Assembly (NCBI RefSeq): GCF_008831285.2
Contig: NC_045140.1
Location: 2,397,528-2,461,527, forward strand
Direction: 5' to 3'
Length of the DNA: 64,000 nucleotides
Source: Nymphaea colorata
Lineage: Eukaryota > Streptophyta > Magnoliopsida > Nymphaeales > Nymphaeaceae
Under the pieces are notes generated by a model, which was not told where the DNA came from, did no database searches, and saw only the letters and a list, made by a program, of their open reading frames with translations. Each line of letters begins with the position of its first letter. The first letter of the stretch is position 1. Made by a program: the position numbers and the translations under genes. Of the stretch, positions 48,589-58,394 are shown piece by piece.

Positions 48589-51500
48589 ATGGCAGGAAAC
48601 GATATATACACAGGAGATGGAACTGTTGATATGAAAGGCAACCGTGCCGTGAAAAGCAAAACAGGAACTTGGAAAACTTGCCCCTTCATATTAGGTACAA
48701 CTTTTGAAAGCTTATTTTGTGCAAAAAAGTGTTGCGGTTTCTTGTATAGTATTGTGATTTGTGTGGCCATTTTACAGGAAATGAGTGCTGTGGAAGATTG
48801 GCATACTATGGGATGAGCACCAATCTGGTGAACTATTTGATCAATCGTCTTAACCAGGGAAGTGCTCAGGCAGCCAATAATATCACGAACTGGTCGGGAA
48901 CATGCTACATAACTACACTGATTGGAGCCTTTTTAGCTGATGCATATTTGGGGCGATTTTGGGTTATTGCTATTTTCTCTTCCATCTATGTTTCGGTAAG
49001 GTTCATTTACAAGCTATGGCGTTACTGTGTTTTATTGAAGACATGAACCAATGCATTACATTCATATGCACTTGTTTGAAGAAACTGAAAGAAAAACTAG
49101 TTTGGTTGCAGGGAACGACATTGTTGAAAAACTAGTTTGGTTGCAGGGAATGACATTGTTGACTTTATCTGCATCAGTAAATGGTTTAAAACCTGAATGT
49201 CACAGAGGCACATGCCATGCAAAAGAAGAAAACGTGGCAGTGTTCTTTGTGGCTCTTTATCTAATTGCTCTAGGGACTGGCGGAATCAAGCCCTGCGTCT
49301 CGTCAGACCAGTTTGATGAAACTGATGAAAAAAAAAGAAATGGAAAAGCTCCTTCTTCAATTGGTTCTACTTTTCAATCAATATTGGCGCTCTCATCGCC
49401 TCATCTGTGTTGGTTTACATCCAGGAGCATGTGGGATGGGGCTGGGGTTTTGGAACTCCGGCAGTTTTAATGGCAGTTGCTATTGTTTCCTTCTTTTCTG
49501 GCTTAAGATTGTATCGGAATCAAAAACCCGGAGGTAGCCCCTTGACACGTATTGCTCAGGTCCTGGTCGCGTCATTGAGGAAGTACAATTTGATGGTACC
49601 TTCTGATAAGTCTCTGTTATATGACACTGAAGATGCCGAATCTGGAATTCAAGGGAGCAGAAAGCTTGATCATACAAAACAATTTGGGTACGTCCACTAA
49701 ATTTCATGTCCAATGGGGTTTAGATCAGATTTTGCAGCTTAAATCGCCAAATCTGTATAGCTTATTTATACTTCTTGCTTTACTATTTGCTTTAGTCCTC
49801 CCTGTCTGCAACTTTTAGAATTTAAAATCCTCTTCGTGAGCATATGCCCTTGGTAGTTGTCTACATTGGCAAAAAGGTACTCATTCAGTTTGCATATTTG
49901 TTTATTTTATATACTAGGGAGTTCTTCGTGTTCAAACCAATGTTATAAAAGGCGTAGCGTATCGCGTATCAGTCAGGCCGACCTATACGCTGTATCGTAA
50001 TGTATCGTAAACGTAGCGTAACGTATCGTAAAATTAATTTTTTTAATTTTAAAAAATATTTAAAAATCAGAAAAAATAGACAAAAATCTGAAAAAAAATC
50101 TGAAAAAATGAACAAAAAATCAAAAATCAAGAAAAAAAATGTATTCAAATATAAAAAAGATCATCATACATAAGGAACATTCATGTGTATACTATCAAGT
50201 ATCAACAACACATTCAAAAATAAGAAATCAAATATTCAAATTAACATAATAAGCATCCATCACAATTTTAAACTTGAAAATTTTATAAAATTTTAGGACT
50301 TAGAGTCTTAAGACTTGGAGTTTTAGGACTTAGATTACATCATAATTTTATAAGTTCAAACATACAATCATCATCTTTCATGATTCAATGATGATATCTC
50401 TCAAATTGATGAATCCTCGGTTAATTTTTATGAAAATAGGCAAAATCTCTCTCTCTTATGTCTATTGGAGTCTTTAAATAGAATAAGAGAGAGAGAGAGA
50501 GAAAAGTGTTTAAACTTTTAAAAAATAAGGAATTTTATGTTTTCTCTCGTATCGTACGATACGAGGGTGTATCGCCCGTATCGTACGATACGGGCGATAC
50601 GCACGCGTATCGTAAATTTATGGCGTACCGTATCGTTTATCTTGATACAGACGATACGTATCGTACGACACGGATAACATTGGTTCAAACTATGTTATGC
50701 TTGATTACTAAAGTGTCGATCGTCCGTTAATTTTTTCTTTTTTCCCCCTTGAGTATTGGACGAAGGTAGGAAAAAGGGACAGGGAAGATGAACACAGAAG
50801 AGGCTAAATATCAGAAGGCAAATTTTCACGAGGATACTGCATGTTCACTTATAGATAGTTGTTAGCATGATGTGTACTGCTGGCTTGATTCATTATCGCC
50901 AATCATAGCCGAAACGTGCTGAGCATGGATTTGTTGTTATTCAAAGTTTACAAAATTACAAAAATCTATGCAGGTTTTTTGACAAGGCAGCTGTTCAGAC
51001 AGAACATGATCAGGTGAAAGGCATCCATAACCCATGGAAACTTTGCACGGTGACACAGGTAGAGGAGCTGAAGTCTATCATCAGGATTCTTCGTATCTGG
51101 GCGAGCGGGATCGTCTTTGCCACGGTATACAGTCAGATGTCCACACTCTTTGTAGAACAAGGTGACAAGATGGATCCCCGCATGGGACCAAACTTCTACA
51201 TCCCAGCCGCATCTCTTTCAGTATTCGATACAATCAGTGTGATCACCTGGGTTCCAATCTATGATCGTCTAATCGTACCATTCGCTAGAAAGTACACTGG
51301 CCATGAGAGAGGATTCACACAGCTTCAGCGCATGGGAATTGGACTCGTGATCTCTATCTTCTCCATGGTCGTGGCAGCCATTGTTGAGATTGTCAGACTT
51401 GATTTAGTAAAGAAGCATAACTACTACGATCTGAAGCAAATGCCGATGTCAATTTTCTGGCAAGTTCCTCAATACTTTCTTATCGGTGCTGCAGAGGTCT

Positions 51501-51805
51501 TCACATTCATTGGGCAGTTGGAGTTTTTCTATGATCAGGCACCAGATGCCATGAGAAGCATGTGCACCGCATTGTCACTCACTACAATTGCATTGGGAAA
51601 CTACTTGAGCACACTCCTGGTAACCATAGTGACTAAGGTGACCACGCGCCACGGGAAATTGGGTTGGATACCTAATAATCTCAACCATGGCCATCTTGAT
51701 TACTTCTTTTTGTTACTTGTGGTCTTGAGTGTTCTGAATTTCTTGGTGTACTTGTGCATTTCAAGCTGGTACAAGTACAAGAGACCGATAGGAAGCTTTA
51801 ACTGA
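48589..51805 (+). CDS. NPF8-type (NRT1/PTR family) peptide transporter, frameshifted
   Basis: Proton-coupled transporter of the major facilitator superfamily with 12 membrane segments; NPF8 members (PTR1/PTR2) move di- and tripeptides across plasma membrane or tonoplast. Exons: 48589-48694, 48778-48995, 49147-49687, 50974-51805. It starts [20 protein letters not shown]. Family blocks: [120 protein letters not shown]. About 565 residues if continuous, the normal size. Three oddities: the A9 run at 49328-49336 puts the rest of exon 3 out of frame (a straight read stops at 49470, after about 215 residues); the ExxER proton-coupling motif reads ECCGR, Gly41 for Glu; and the exon 3 acceptor is tandemly duplicated (49091-49160). 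It is either a decaying gene or one with a homopolymer base-call error. Confidence 0.9.
49091..49160 (+). repeat. 35-bp tandem duplication of the exon 3 splice acceptor
   Basis: 49091-49125 and 49126-49160 differ at one base (C49116 versus T49151). Each copy carries TTGGTTGCAG followed by the first bases of exon 3. Using the first acceptor adds codons that run into a TAG in the second copy; using the second (exon start 49147) gives the conserved GMTLLTLSA. Confidence 0.95.
49938..50682. mobile_element. Non-autonomous hAT element in NPF8 intron 3
   Basis: 745 bp with an exact 8-bp target duplication GTTCAAAC (49930-49937 and 50683-50690). Inverted ends CAATGTTAT match exactly at both sides. 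Both subterminal zones are packed with CGTATCG/CGATACG motifs, and the AT core has AAAATCAGAAAAAA phrases also found inside the 11199-14407 element, so the two belong to one family. It contains two long perfect palindromes at 50546-50565 and 50569-50600. No coding capacity. Confidence 0.9.
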
Positions 51806-52627
51806 GCATTTCCAGCAATTTCAAAACGACAAGACACCTTTAAGCACATATCAGATTACCGAATGGACAATGTATGTGGCTCAGTGGCCTGTTGCACCTC
51901 AATTATGCCATTGAAACTTCAATTACGTCGATGTCCTTGCATGCAACCTATGTATATGAATGTAATTGACTTCATATTCTTAATTTGAACTCTTGCTCCT
52001 TCAGTTGGATGGAAAGAAAATACGAATTCAAAGACCCGCTGTCTGTCGTCTTGCTCACGACTAGCTTCATCTGCAGAGATGCTGCTTGTCTAGTTTGGTA
52101 TATAGATGAAGTAAGGAACTCTCATGAATTCATAAATCCGGGCAAACAAATAACTTCATAGACGGAATGATGGGGGACATGATGAACCTTAATGATACTG
52201 ACTTTTAAATTGCGAAGATGCGCAGGAAACCAACTTTTTGCATGAACAAGCATAAAATGTACATGACCAACAGCTCAGGAGGGCCTTTGGTGCAATAGTG
52301 AAGCAGGTCTGCACAGACTACGGCCCTTGCAACTGGCTCAAATTGGTGTTGCGACAGCTAGTGAATATGCGTACGCGTCACAGACGCTGTAAAAAATCAC
52401 CTCGATCCATACTCCAACAGAAAGTTCTGGTTTGCTGCAACCCAATGAATACTGGTGCAAGAGGATATGAACTTGGACAGCAGTTGGTCGAAAAAGATGC
52501 CCATGACACAGATGGGCCGTCGAAAGTTAGGTTGCCTCTTGCATCTGTGAGCAAGTCCAAAGTTCAACTGTTTAAGCATGTTGATGGTAAAGAATGCATA
52601 CTTCCGGCATAGCATTCTCTAACATGG
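51806..52627. other. 3' flank of the NPF8 gene
   Basis: AT-rich 3' region. A stretch from about 52278 (TTTGGTGCAATAGTG followed by GGCTCAAATTGG about 40 bases on) vaguely resembles a tRNA-derived SINE promoter. An open plus-strand frame at 52298-52612 has no recognisable features. Confidence 0.4.
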
Positions 52628-53066
52628 TCAGAAAAGGACAGCAGAAAAGATACAGCTGTTAATAGAGTGGATCTTAAAAGCTATTACGGACATTAGTTTC
52701 TTACGCTTAAAAAATTGGGTTAACATAATATCTTTTCCGTTTTTACTGGTGGAAAGCTGGGGGAGCGATGAGAAGGATAAGAAGGCATCTTTTGCTTCCT
52801 GCTGATCGCCTTCATTGATACTGTAGCCTGTACAGCTGTATAATGCAAGGGCAGAAGAACCAAAATATGAGTAAAATAACTGCAAACAAGAAAGAGAGAG
52901 AGAGAGAGCAGAAAGCAGAGAGCAGAGATGTATCAACATTACTGTGAAACGATCAGATTGACAATAATGTAGCATGACATAATACACCCCAGAGAGTTCT
53001 TGCACCTGAGGTTTGATACGACAAGCATAGTTTGCTTTTGCATCTGACTTCATCTTGACAATATTT
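52628..53066 (-). CDS. Unidentified two-exon segment
   Basis: 52943-53066 (complement), after a GGCAG acceptor, encodes NIVKMKSDAKANYACRIKPQ and VQELSGVYYVMLHYCQSDRF up to a GTAATG donor. 52628-52879, after a TTTGCAG acceptor in the same phase, continues LFYSYFGSSALALYSCTGYS, INEGDQQEAKDAFLSFSSLP and runs to a stop. The composition and matching splice phases look like a real or formerly real gene. I do not recognise the family. No 5' exon with an ATG was found before the PPR gene at 54477. Confidence 0.35.
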
Positions 53067-54476
53067 CTGCCATTGCCAAGAAATGTAACTCAAATTGATC
53101 AATGTCCGATGCATAGTGGTTCGCAAAAGCGTTGTCGTGCTGATAAAGTGTCATGACAGCCTATTGAAATGGCACTAGCATTCAAATGTGGAATATCAAA
53201 ATGAATGATCTAAAACAACTGTGTGAGTAGATGTGCACATATACGGACTATCAAGATGGATGAGATAAACTGATTCTGTATATTTGTTCCTTTGCTCAGA
53301 CATGAAATACAGAAGTCTCATTTATCCATCCTGGAATAATAAAGACCTTTGATCAGAATTCGGCATAAGCATCTGTTAAAGGCAAAAACTGAATAAAACA
53401 TTCAAAGACAATACCTGTTAATCAAAATTAACATGATATATGACTTAGAGAAGACCAATATCGAAGTATATATAATACATATCAATTTGGAAGTACATTT
53501 AATACGTAAGAACCAATCCCAAGTGATCAGGGTGTTTTAATCTTTGTTTATTATTATATGGCATTAGCAGCAAATCAAATTCCAAGCTTTATCAAACGAG
53601 GGTCTCAAATCTGATGGTGATCGAATTTAAAATCCACAACTTTCAGTTTTAAATGACAAGATCTCAATTAAGACCCTATAAAGCTCTGACATTAAATCTG
53701 AGGATTTCAGGGCTGGTGAAACTCACTTCAGCTAATATCTGAGACTATTAAACCCTTAATATACAACAGAGCATAAGCCAAGACGATGCCGAGTCCAAAC
53801 AAATGCTCGCACCACTTAGCTACACACTATCTTCCTTGGGATCAAAATCAACCCAATGTCCGAACGAAAAAGGTTTGAAGATAAGAACCTGTGCAGGAAA
53901 ATGGCCTACTGTCATTATCAAATCATAAAATGAATGGCATCCATGAACAATTGAAAAACAATTCTACGTACCTATTATGTCATTGTATGTCATGAACTAC
54001 AAGCTGGGAATATTCTGAACTAAGAACGTAATCTCAAAAGCAGCCTTTGCTTTAGTGCTTTCTGAAGTAATCTTCTAGTAAAGTTGCTTCTTCAAGCGGG
54101 AAGGTTATTGTGAACTGCAGCAACATCAGGCTAGTCCTCATATTGACGTGAAGTAATCGTTCAACGACGCTCAGTTTGGAGTGCAGCATCAGGCTCATAC
54201 TCAGGCTGACCCGTGTCGTTCTCAGCTCCAAATTAACTATCTAACGAGAGGAAAACAAACACTGTTTAGTTCCCTGGGCTGCTCTACCGCAATTGCAAAT
54301 ACATTCTTAAATGTGAGCATTGTGAGGGCAAAAGTTTATGTACTTCAAGATTGCTCGCAAAGAGGTGCACAAATCCACACTACCAAGGAGAAGCAGCTTC
54401 AGCATCATAACTTCCTCACCTTCCAGGAAACGTTTTACTGATAAATTCAAAGACGCATGATCGACAACCAAGGCAT
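53067..54476. other. Spacer downstream of the P-class PPR gene
   Basis: AT-rich sequence that should hold the 3' untranslated region of the PPR gene at its right end. Nothing else recognised. Confidence 0.5.
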
Positions 54477-56627
54477 CTAATAAGAGTCATCGTCATGCAC
54501 CATGCTCACTCTCTGCTCATCGTTAAATACTGCTCTAGTTAATATGTGCCACGTGATAGCAGTTGGAGATATGCCCTTTTGTAAAGCATCTTCTAGCATA
54601 AGCACCGCTTCAGGTATTCTTCCCCAGTTGCAAAGTCCATAGATAACCGTGTTGTATGAAACGATATCTGGCTCGAAACCCTCTCTAGATATCTCCTTCC
54701 ACATATCCGAGGCCCTTTCAAATGCACCTAGTTGACAAAATCCATCAAGAAGTACGTTCAAAGTTGCAAGTTTGGGCTTGCAATTCTTACTCTTCATCTC
54801 TGAGTAAAGCATGAATGCTGGTTCGGCTTCACCAGCTGAGCACAAACCACGAATCACAACATTGTACATGACGACATCAGGCCGAATCTTGCTACGAACC
54901 CGTTCCCACATTCTCAAAGCATCATCGACCTTCTGATCACGAAAAAGGCCATCCATTAGCGCGCTATATGTGACCACATCAGGCTTCAAGCCTTTAGAAA
55001 GCATTTCATCAAGTAGCTTATAAGACTCTTTGAACATTTGAGCCTTACAGAAACCACTTATCAATGTATTATACGTCATAACAGAGGGGATACAACCATG
55101 AACAACCATTTCAGCAAATATCCGCATTGCATCTTCGAATCTAAATGCTCGACAGAAGCCATTGATAAGCGAATTATACGTGTGAGTGCTTGGCTTACAA
55201 CCACGTTTTAGCATCCGGTCGAAAACACAGACTGCTTCCTCCAGTTTTTCTCGTCCTTCTGCACACAAACCACTAATGATGGAAGAATAAGCAACCACGT
55301 CCAACGCGCCTCCACCCTCCTCCATCTCTTCCAAAACCACCAACGCTCTGTTTACACACCCAATTTCACATAACCCATGAATCAGAGTACCACAAGTAGT
55401 AGAATCCGGATCGCAGAAGGCATTCACCTTCATCCCTGTCCACACGGATATGGCTTCCTCCGCGAGCTTCGCTCTGCACAGACCTCCAATCCATGTATTG
55501 TAGCTAACAACGTTGCGCCCATGCTTGCCATCCTCCATCAAATTCCAGATTTTTCGAGCATCATCGAGCCTTCCCAATTTGCAGAATCCATCTAGCAAAG
55601 AGTTATGGGTAACCAAGTCAGCTTCAACGCCGCTTTCAACCATGGCTACATAAATACGATAAGCGCCTTCTATGCTCCCCTGCTCACAGAGCCCATGAAT
55701 AAGAGTGGCATAGCTAAACTTGTCCGGCTGGCAACCATTTTGAACCATCTTCTGCCAAATCCCAACAGCCTCACGAAACCTTCCGAGCTTGCACAATCCG
55801 TTAAGCATGGAATTGTAGCTGACGACACTAGGACTACAGTTCGAGCCCTCCTCCACCAGCTTTTCCCAAACCTCCAGAGCCCTCTCTGCATCCCCCTCCT
55901 TGAAGAACCCATCGATCAACACATTGTAGCAAACAACGTCGGGGTCGCATCCCATATCCGTCATCTCCGCGAACAATTCGGCCCCAGCAGCGGTCTTGCC
56001 GTTCTTGCAGAGAGCGCTAATTATCGTGCAGTAGGTGAACTTATCGGGTTGAAGACCCTGGTCAGCCAAAAACCCTAGCAAAGCCCTAGCCTTATCAAAC
56101 CGCTTCCTCGTGCAGAGACCCTTGATCAAGACATTAAACGTCTGCAAATTGGGCTTAATCTCTTGGGTTCTGAAGTACTCGAAGAACGACTCTGCATCAC
56201 CCCACCGGTTCGCCTGGACGAAGGCATTGAGAAGAGCATTGTAGCAAAGCACGCCCGGGCGGCAGCCGAAGAGGTCGCGGCAGCGACGGAAAACGTCAAG
56301 CGCGTCATCGGGCATGCAGTTGCGTCCGTAGATTCGAATGACGATGCAGGCGAGGGATTCGTGGCAGCGGCACCGCTGGGAGCGGATGACGGTGAGGACG
56401 CGAGGAAGGTCGGCGAACATCCGACCGGCGCCAAGCCTCTCGAGGACAAGGCGGAAGACGTTGGGAGTGTGGCGGAATCCCGGGAGGCCGGTGGCCGCGT
56501 CGAAGAGAGCGAGGACTGCCGAGGGGCTGCGCTCCGCCTCGAGGAGCCTGACCAGCTCCTTCGGGGAGAGGGTCTTCGGAAGCGAAGCCATCGCCGAAGC
56601 GTCCCTCGCGGCCCGCCCGCCATTCAC
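54477..56627 (-). CDS. P-class pentatricopeptide repeat protein (At3g09060-like)
   Basis: Intronless, 716 residues. P-class PPR proteins bind organelle RNA and act in stability, splicing or translation. The frame is almost entirely 35-residue repeats from about residue 90 on, with the usual pattern (for example VVCYNVLIDGFFKEGDAERA, FSYATLIHGLCEQGSIEGAY, VVTYSALMDGLFRDQKVDDA), about 16 in all. It ends shortly after the last repeat, with no E or DYW extension. The start region ASLPKTLSPKELVRLLEAER resembles the SLSPK..LKLL start of Arabidopsis At3g09060 from memory, as does IRSQRCRC...IRIYGRNCMPDDALDVF. The second Met (MASLPKTLS, codon 13) may be the true start. Compartment was not determined. 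The first 150 codons are much GC-richer than the rest. Confidence 0.94.
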   Translation of the reverse strand: MNGGRAARDASAMASLPKTLSPKELVRLLEAERSPSAVLALFDAATGLPGFRHTPNVFRLVLERLGAGRMFADLPRVLTVIRSQRCRCHESLACIVIRIYGRNCMPDDALDVFRRCRDLFGCRPGVLCYNALLNAFVQANRWGDAESFFEYFRTQEIKPNLQTFNVLIKGLCTRKRFDKARALLGFLADQGLQPDKFTYCTIISALCKNGKTAAGAELFAEMTDMGCDPDVVCYNVLIDGFFKEGDAERALEVWEKLVEEGSNCSPSVVSYNSMLNGLCKLGRFREAVGIWQKMVQNGCQPDKFSYATLIHGLCEQGSIEGAYRIYVAMVESGVEADLVTHNSLLDGFCKLGRLDDARKIWNLMEDGKHGRNVVSYNTWIGGLCRAKLAEEAISVWTGMKVNAFCDPDSTTCGTLIHGLCEIGCVNRALVVLEEMEEGGGALDVVAYSSIISGLCAEGREKLEEAVCVFDRMLKRGCKPSTHTYNSLINGFCRAFRFEDAMRIFAEMVVHGCIPSVMTYNTLISGFCKAQMFKESYKLLDEMLSKGLKPDVVTYSALMDGLFRDQKVDDALRMWERVRSKIRPDVVMYNVVIRGLCSAGEAEPAFMLYSEMKSKNCKPKLATLNVLLDGFCQLGAFERASDMWKEISREGFEPDIVSYNTVIYGLCNWGRIPEAVLMLEDALQKGISPTAITWHILTRAVFNDEQRVSMVHDDDSY

Positions 56628-57448
56628 TCGATCATTGCCTTAGAAGGGAAAAAGAGAAACATTGACGCAAGAAATGGAGACCAGGTCGAGGTACCCTGTG
56701 CCGTGGATCAATAAGAACGGGCACAATGTCATTTCCGGCAGATCACATTTACACAATCTAACCAACTTTGTTTGACGGCTCGCCCGAGTGGTGACCTGAG
56801 CTCAGTTTATATCAATCGGCCTAACCTCGGGACGTATGGTTTGTACTGATATCTCCAAATTTATAACATGGTCTGAAAGAACGTTGGTCCTTCTGATATA
56901 GCGTCTCAAAAGTACTTTGAGATCCCAACCTTTCAAACACGCCCTAATATTCATTTGCACCCACAAGTTCAAGGCACATTTATGGCCATGATTTGCTTAA
57001 CATTTTTGTAGTCCATGAAAATTTTCTTTCATATTCAAAAAGTTGAAATCTATTTTTATCAAAGGTTTTCTTTTGTTAATAAAGATTGCCTGCATGAGTA
57101 CCGTCACTGCATATTAACTAGAGGTTACGGCCAAAACTTATATAATGCTTGACATTCTAGGCTGTGTGGGTCAAGAGTAAGTATATATATTGTAATTAAA
57201 CCCCTGTTAGGTCATGCGTGTAGCAAATACATCAGTCCCATGGGTGTGTGGATAGAGCCGGATTGAGGTTTAAACCGTGGGCAAAACCAAGCCAAAGCTT
57301 CCCAGCACGTTGGTCACCGCTCGCGCTCACGGTGGCCCGTCCGCCGTCGCATCGGTTCCCTCCGGTAGAACATGCTCAGTCCGCGTGAGTTACCTGGTGC
57401 CTGAGTTCCCTCGCTCTCTCTCTCCCTCCCTCGCTCTTTCTGGAGAAC
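56628..57448. promoter_or_regulatory. Divergent intergenic region, PPR gene (-) and thioesterase gene (+)
   Basis: About 820 bases between two start codons pointing away from each other, so it should hold both promoters. The right end is CT-rich (CTCGCTCTCTCTCTCCCTCCC), typical of a plant 5' leader. No TATA box could be assigned with confidence. Confidence 0.45.
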
Positions 57449-57633
57449 ATGGACAGAGTGCGAGAGTATCTAGGGTCGAGCAGCCATGAATTGGAAACTC
57501 CGGTTTTTGAACACCGAGCCGGAGAAGAACCGAGTTTCTTCGAGGCCTTCATCTTGAAGGGCATCAGAGTGGAGGAGATCCGACCCGGGTTCTTCTCCTG
57601 CTCCTTCCGTGTTCCTTCACGTCTTACGGTTCG

Positions 57634-57670
<37 letters not shown>

Positions 57671-58394
57671 ATGGGGCATTACGGGCCGCGGATGATATTT
57701 TCTTCTTTTCATCATCGGAATTGGATATGGTTTAGTGGGCAAACATGTTTCTTATCTTTCCCTTTCTTTTCATGGTTGACAAGCTATTGGTGTTTTAGCA
57801 GATGAAGTTTTGGTAATTAGCCCTTATGCCTTTTCGAGGTTGAAACTTTAGCATTTGAACTTTTTCTTTTCTTCCTCCTATTTTCATGGTAAAAATTGTT
57901 GCTTGAGCGAGCTTATCTTCCTTTATTTCTTTTTCCTTTTATCTTGGGAGATGAATTGTTCTGCTGCGTGTGTTTGCGACATAATTCTATTTCCAGGATG
58001 CTTCGGGAAATCTATCGGCAGGAGCCATCGCTGATCTTGTTGATGAGGTGGGAGGTGCCGTTATCTATACCCATGGCCATCCCATGAAAGTCTCGGTTGA
58101 CATGTCTATCACATACCTCTCACAGGCCAAGGCCCATGTATGTAGTACCAAGAACCCATGCCTCCATGTGTTGAGTGAATACGTTACCTGGTTGCTGTCA
58201 GATCAGATGGATGAATGCCTTTGGTGATGAATTCGTGATGATTATTGCAGGATGAGTTAGAGATCTCCTCAACTGTGCTAGGACATAAAGGGGGCTATTC
58301 AGGAACTCGGGTCGAGCTCAGAAACAGGGCTACTGGTGAGCTTGTTGCAGAAGGCCGGCACTCGTTGTTTGGTAAATTGAAGAGCAAGATCTGA
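57449..58394 (+). CDS. Hotdog-fold acyl-CoA thioesterase, ACOT13-like, 3 exons
   Basis: Small thioesterase of the PaaI/THEM2 type, which hydrolyses acyl-CoA or related thioesters. Exons 57449-57628, 57997-58137 and 58251-58394 join in phase 0 to 154 residues, the normal family size. It starts MDRVREYLGSSSHELETPVF. The hotdog core is DASGNLSAGAIADLVDEVGG (residues 61-80), then HPMKVSVDMSITYLSQAK and LEISSTVLGHKGGYSGTRVE, with the tail AEGRHSLFGKLKSKI. Asp76 fits the catalytic Asp of human ACOT13, but the position of its Asn50 is Asp61 and the usual HGG is SAG, so the exact chemistry is uncertain. A (CT)n run lies at the start of intron 1. Confidence 0.9.
57635..57664. repeat. (CT)n microsatellite
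   Basis: An uninterrupted CT run a few bases inside intron 1 of the thioesterase gene. Confidence 0.85.

Noticed and set aside
52278..52345. tRNA-like A and B box phrases (possible SINE)
   Set aside because: The B box is degenerate and no poly(A) tail or target duplication was found.
52298..52612. 104-codon plus-strand frame downstream of NPF8
   Set aside because: No domain, no splice context, and it partly overlaps a SINE-like stretch. Treated as chance.
56126..56714. Open frames of 165-183 codons overlapping the P-class PPR start
   Set aside because: They are antisense or out-of-frame shadows in the GC-rich 5' part of the PPR gene.
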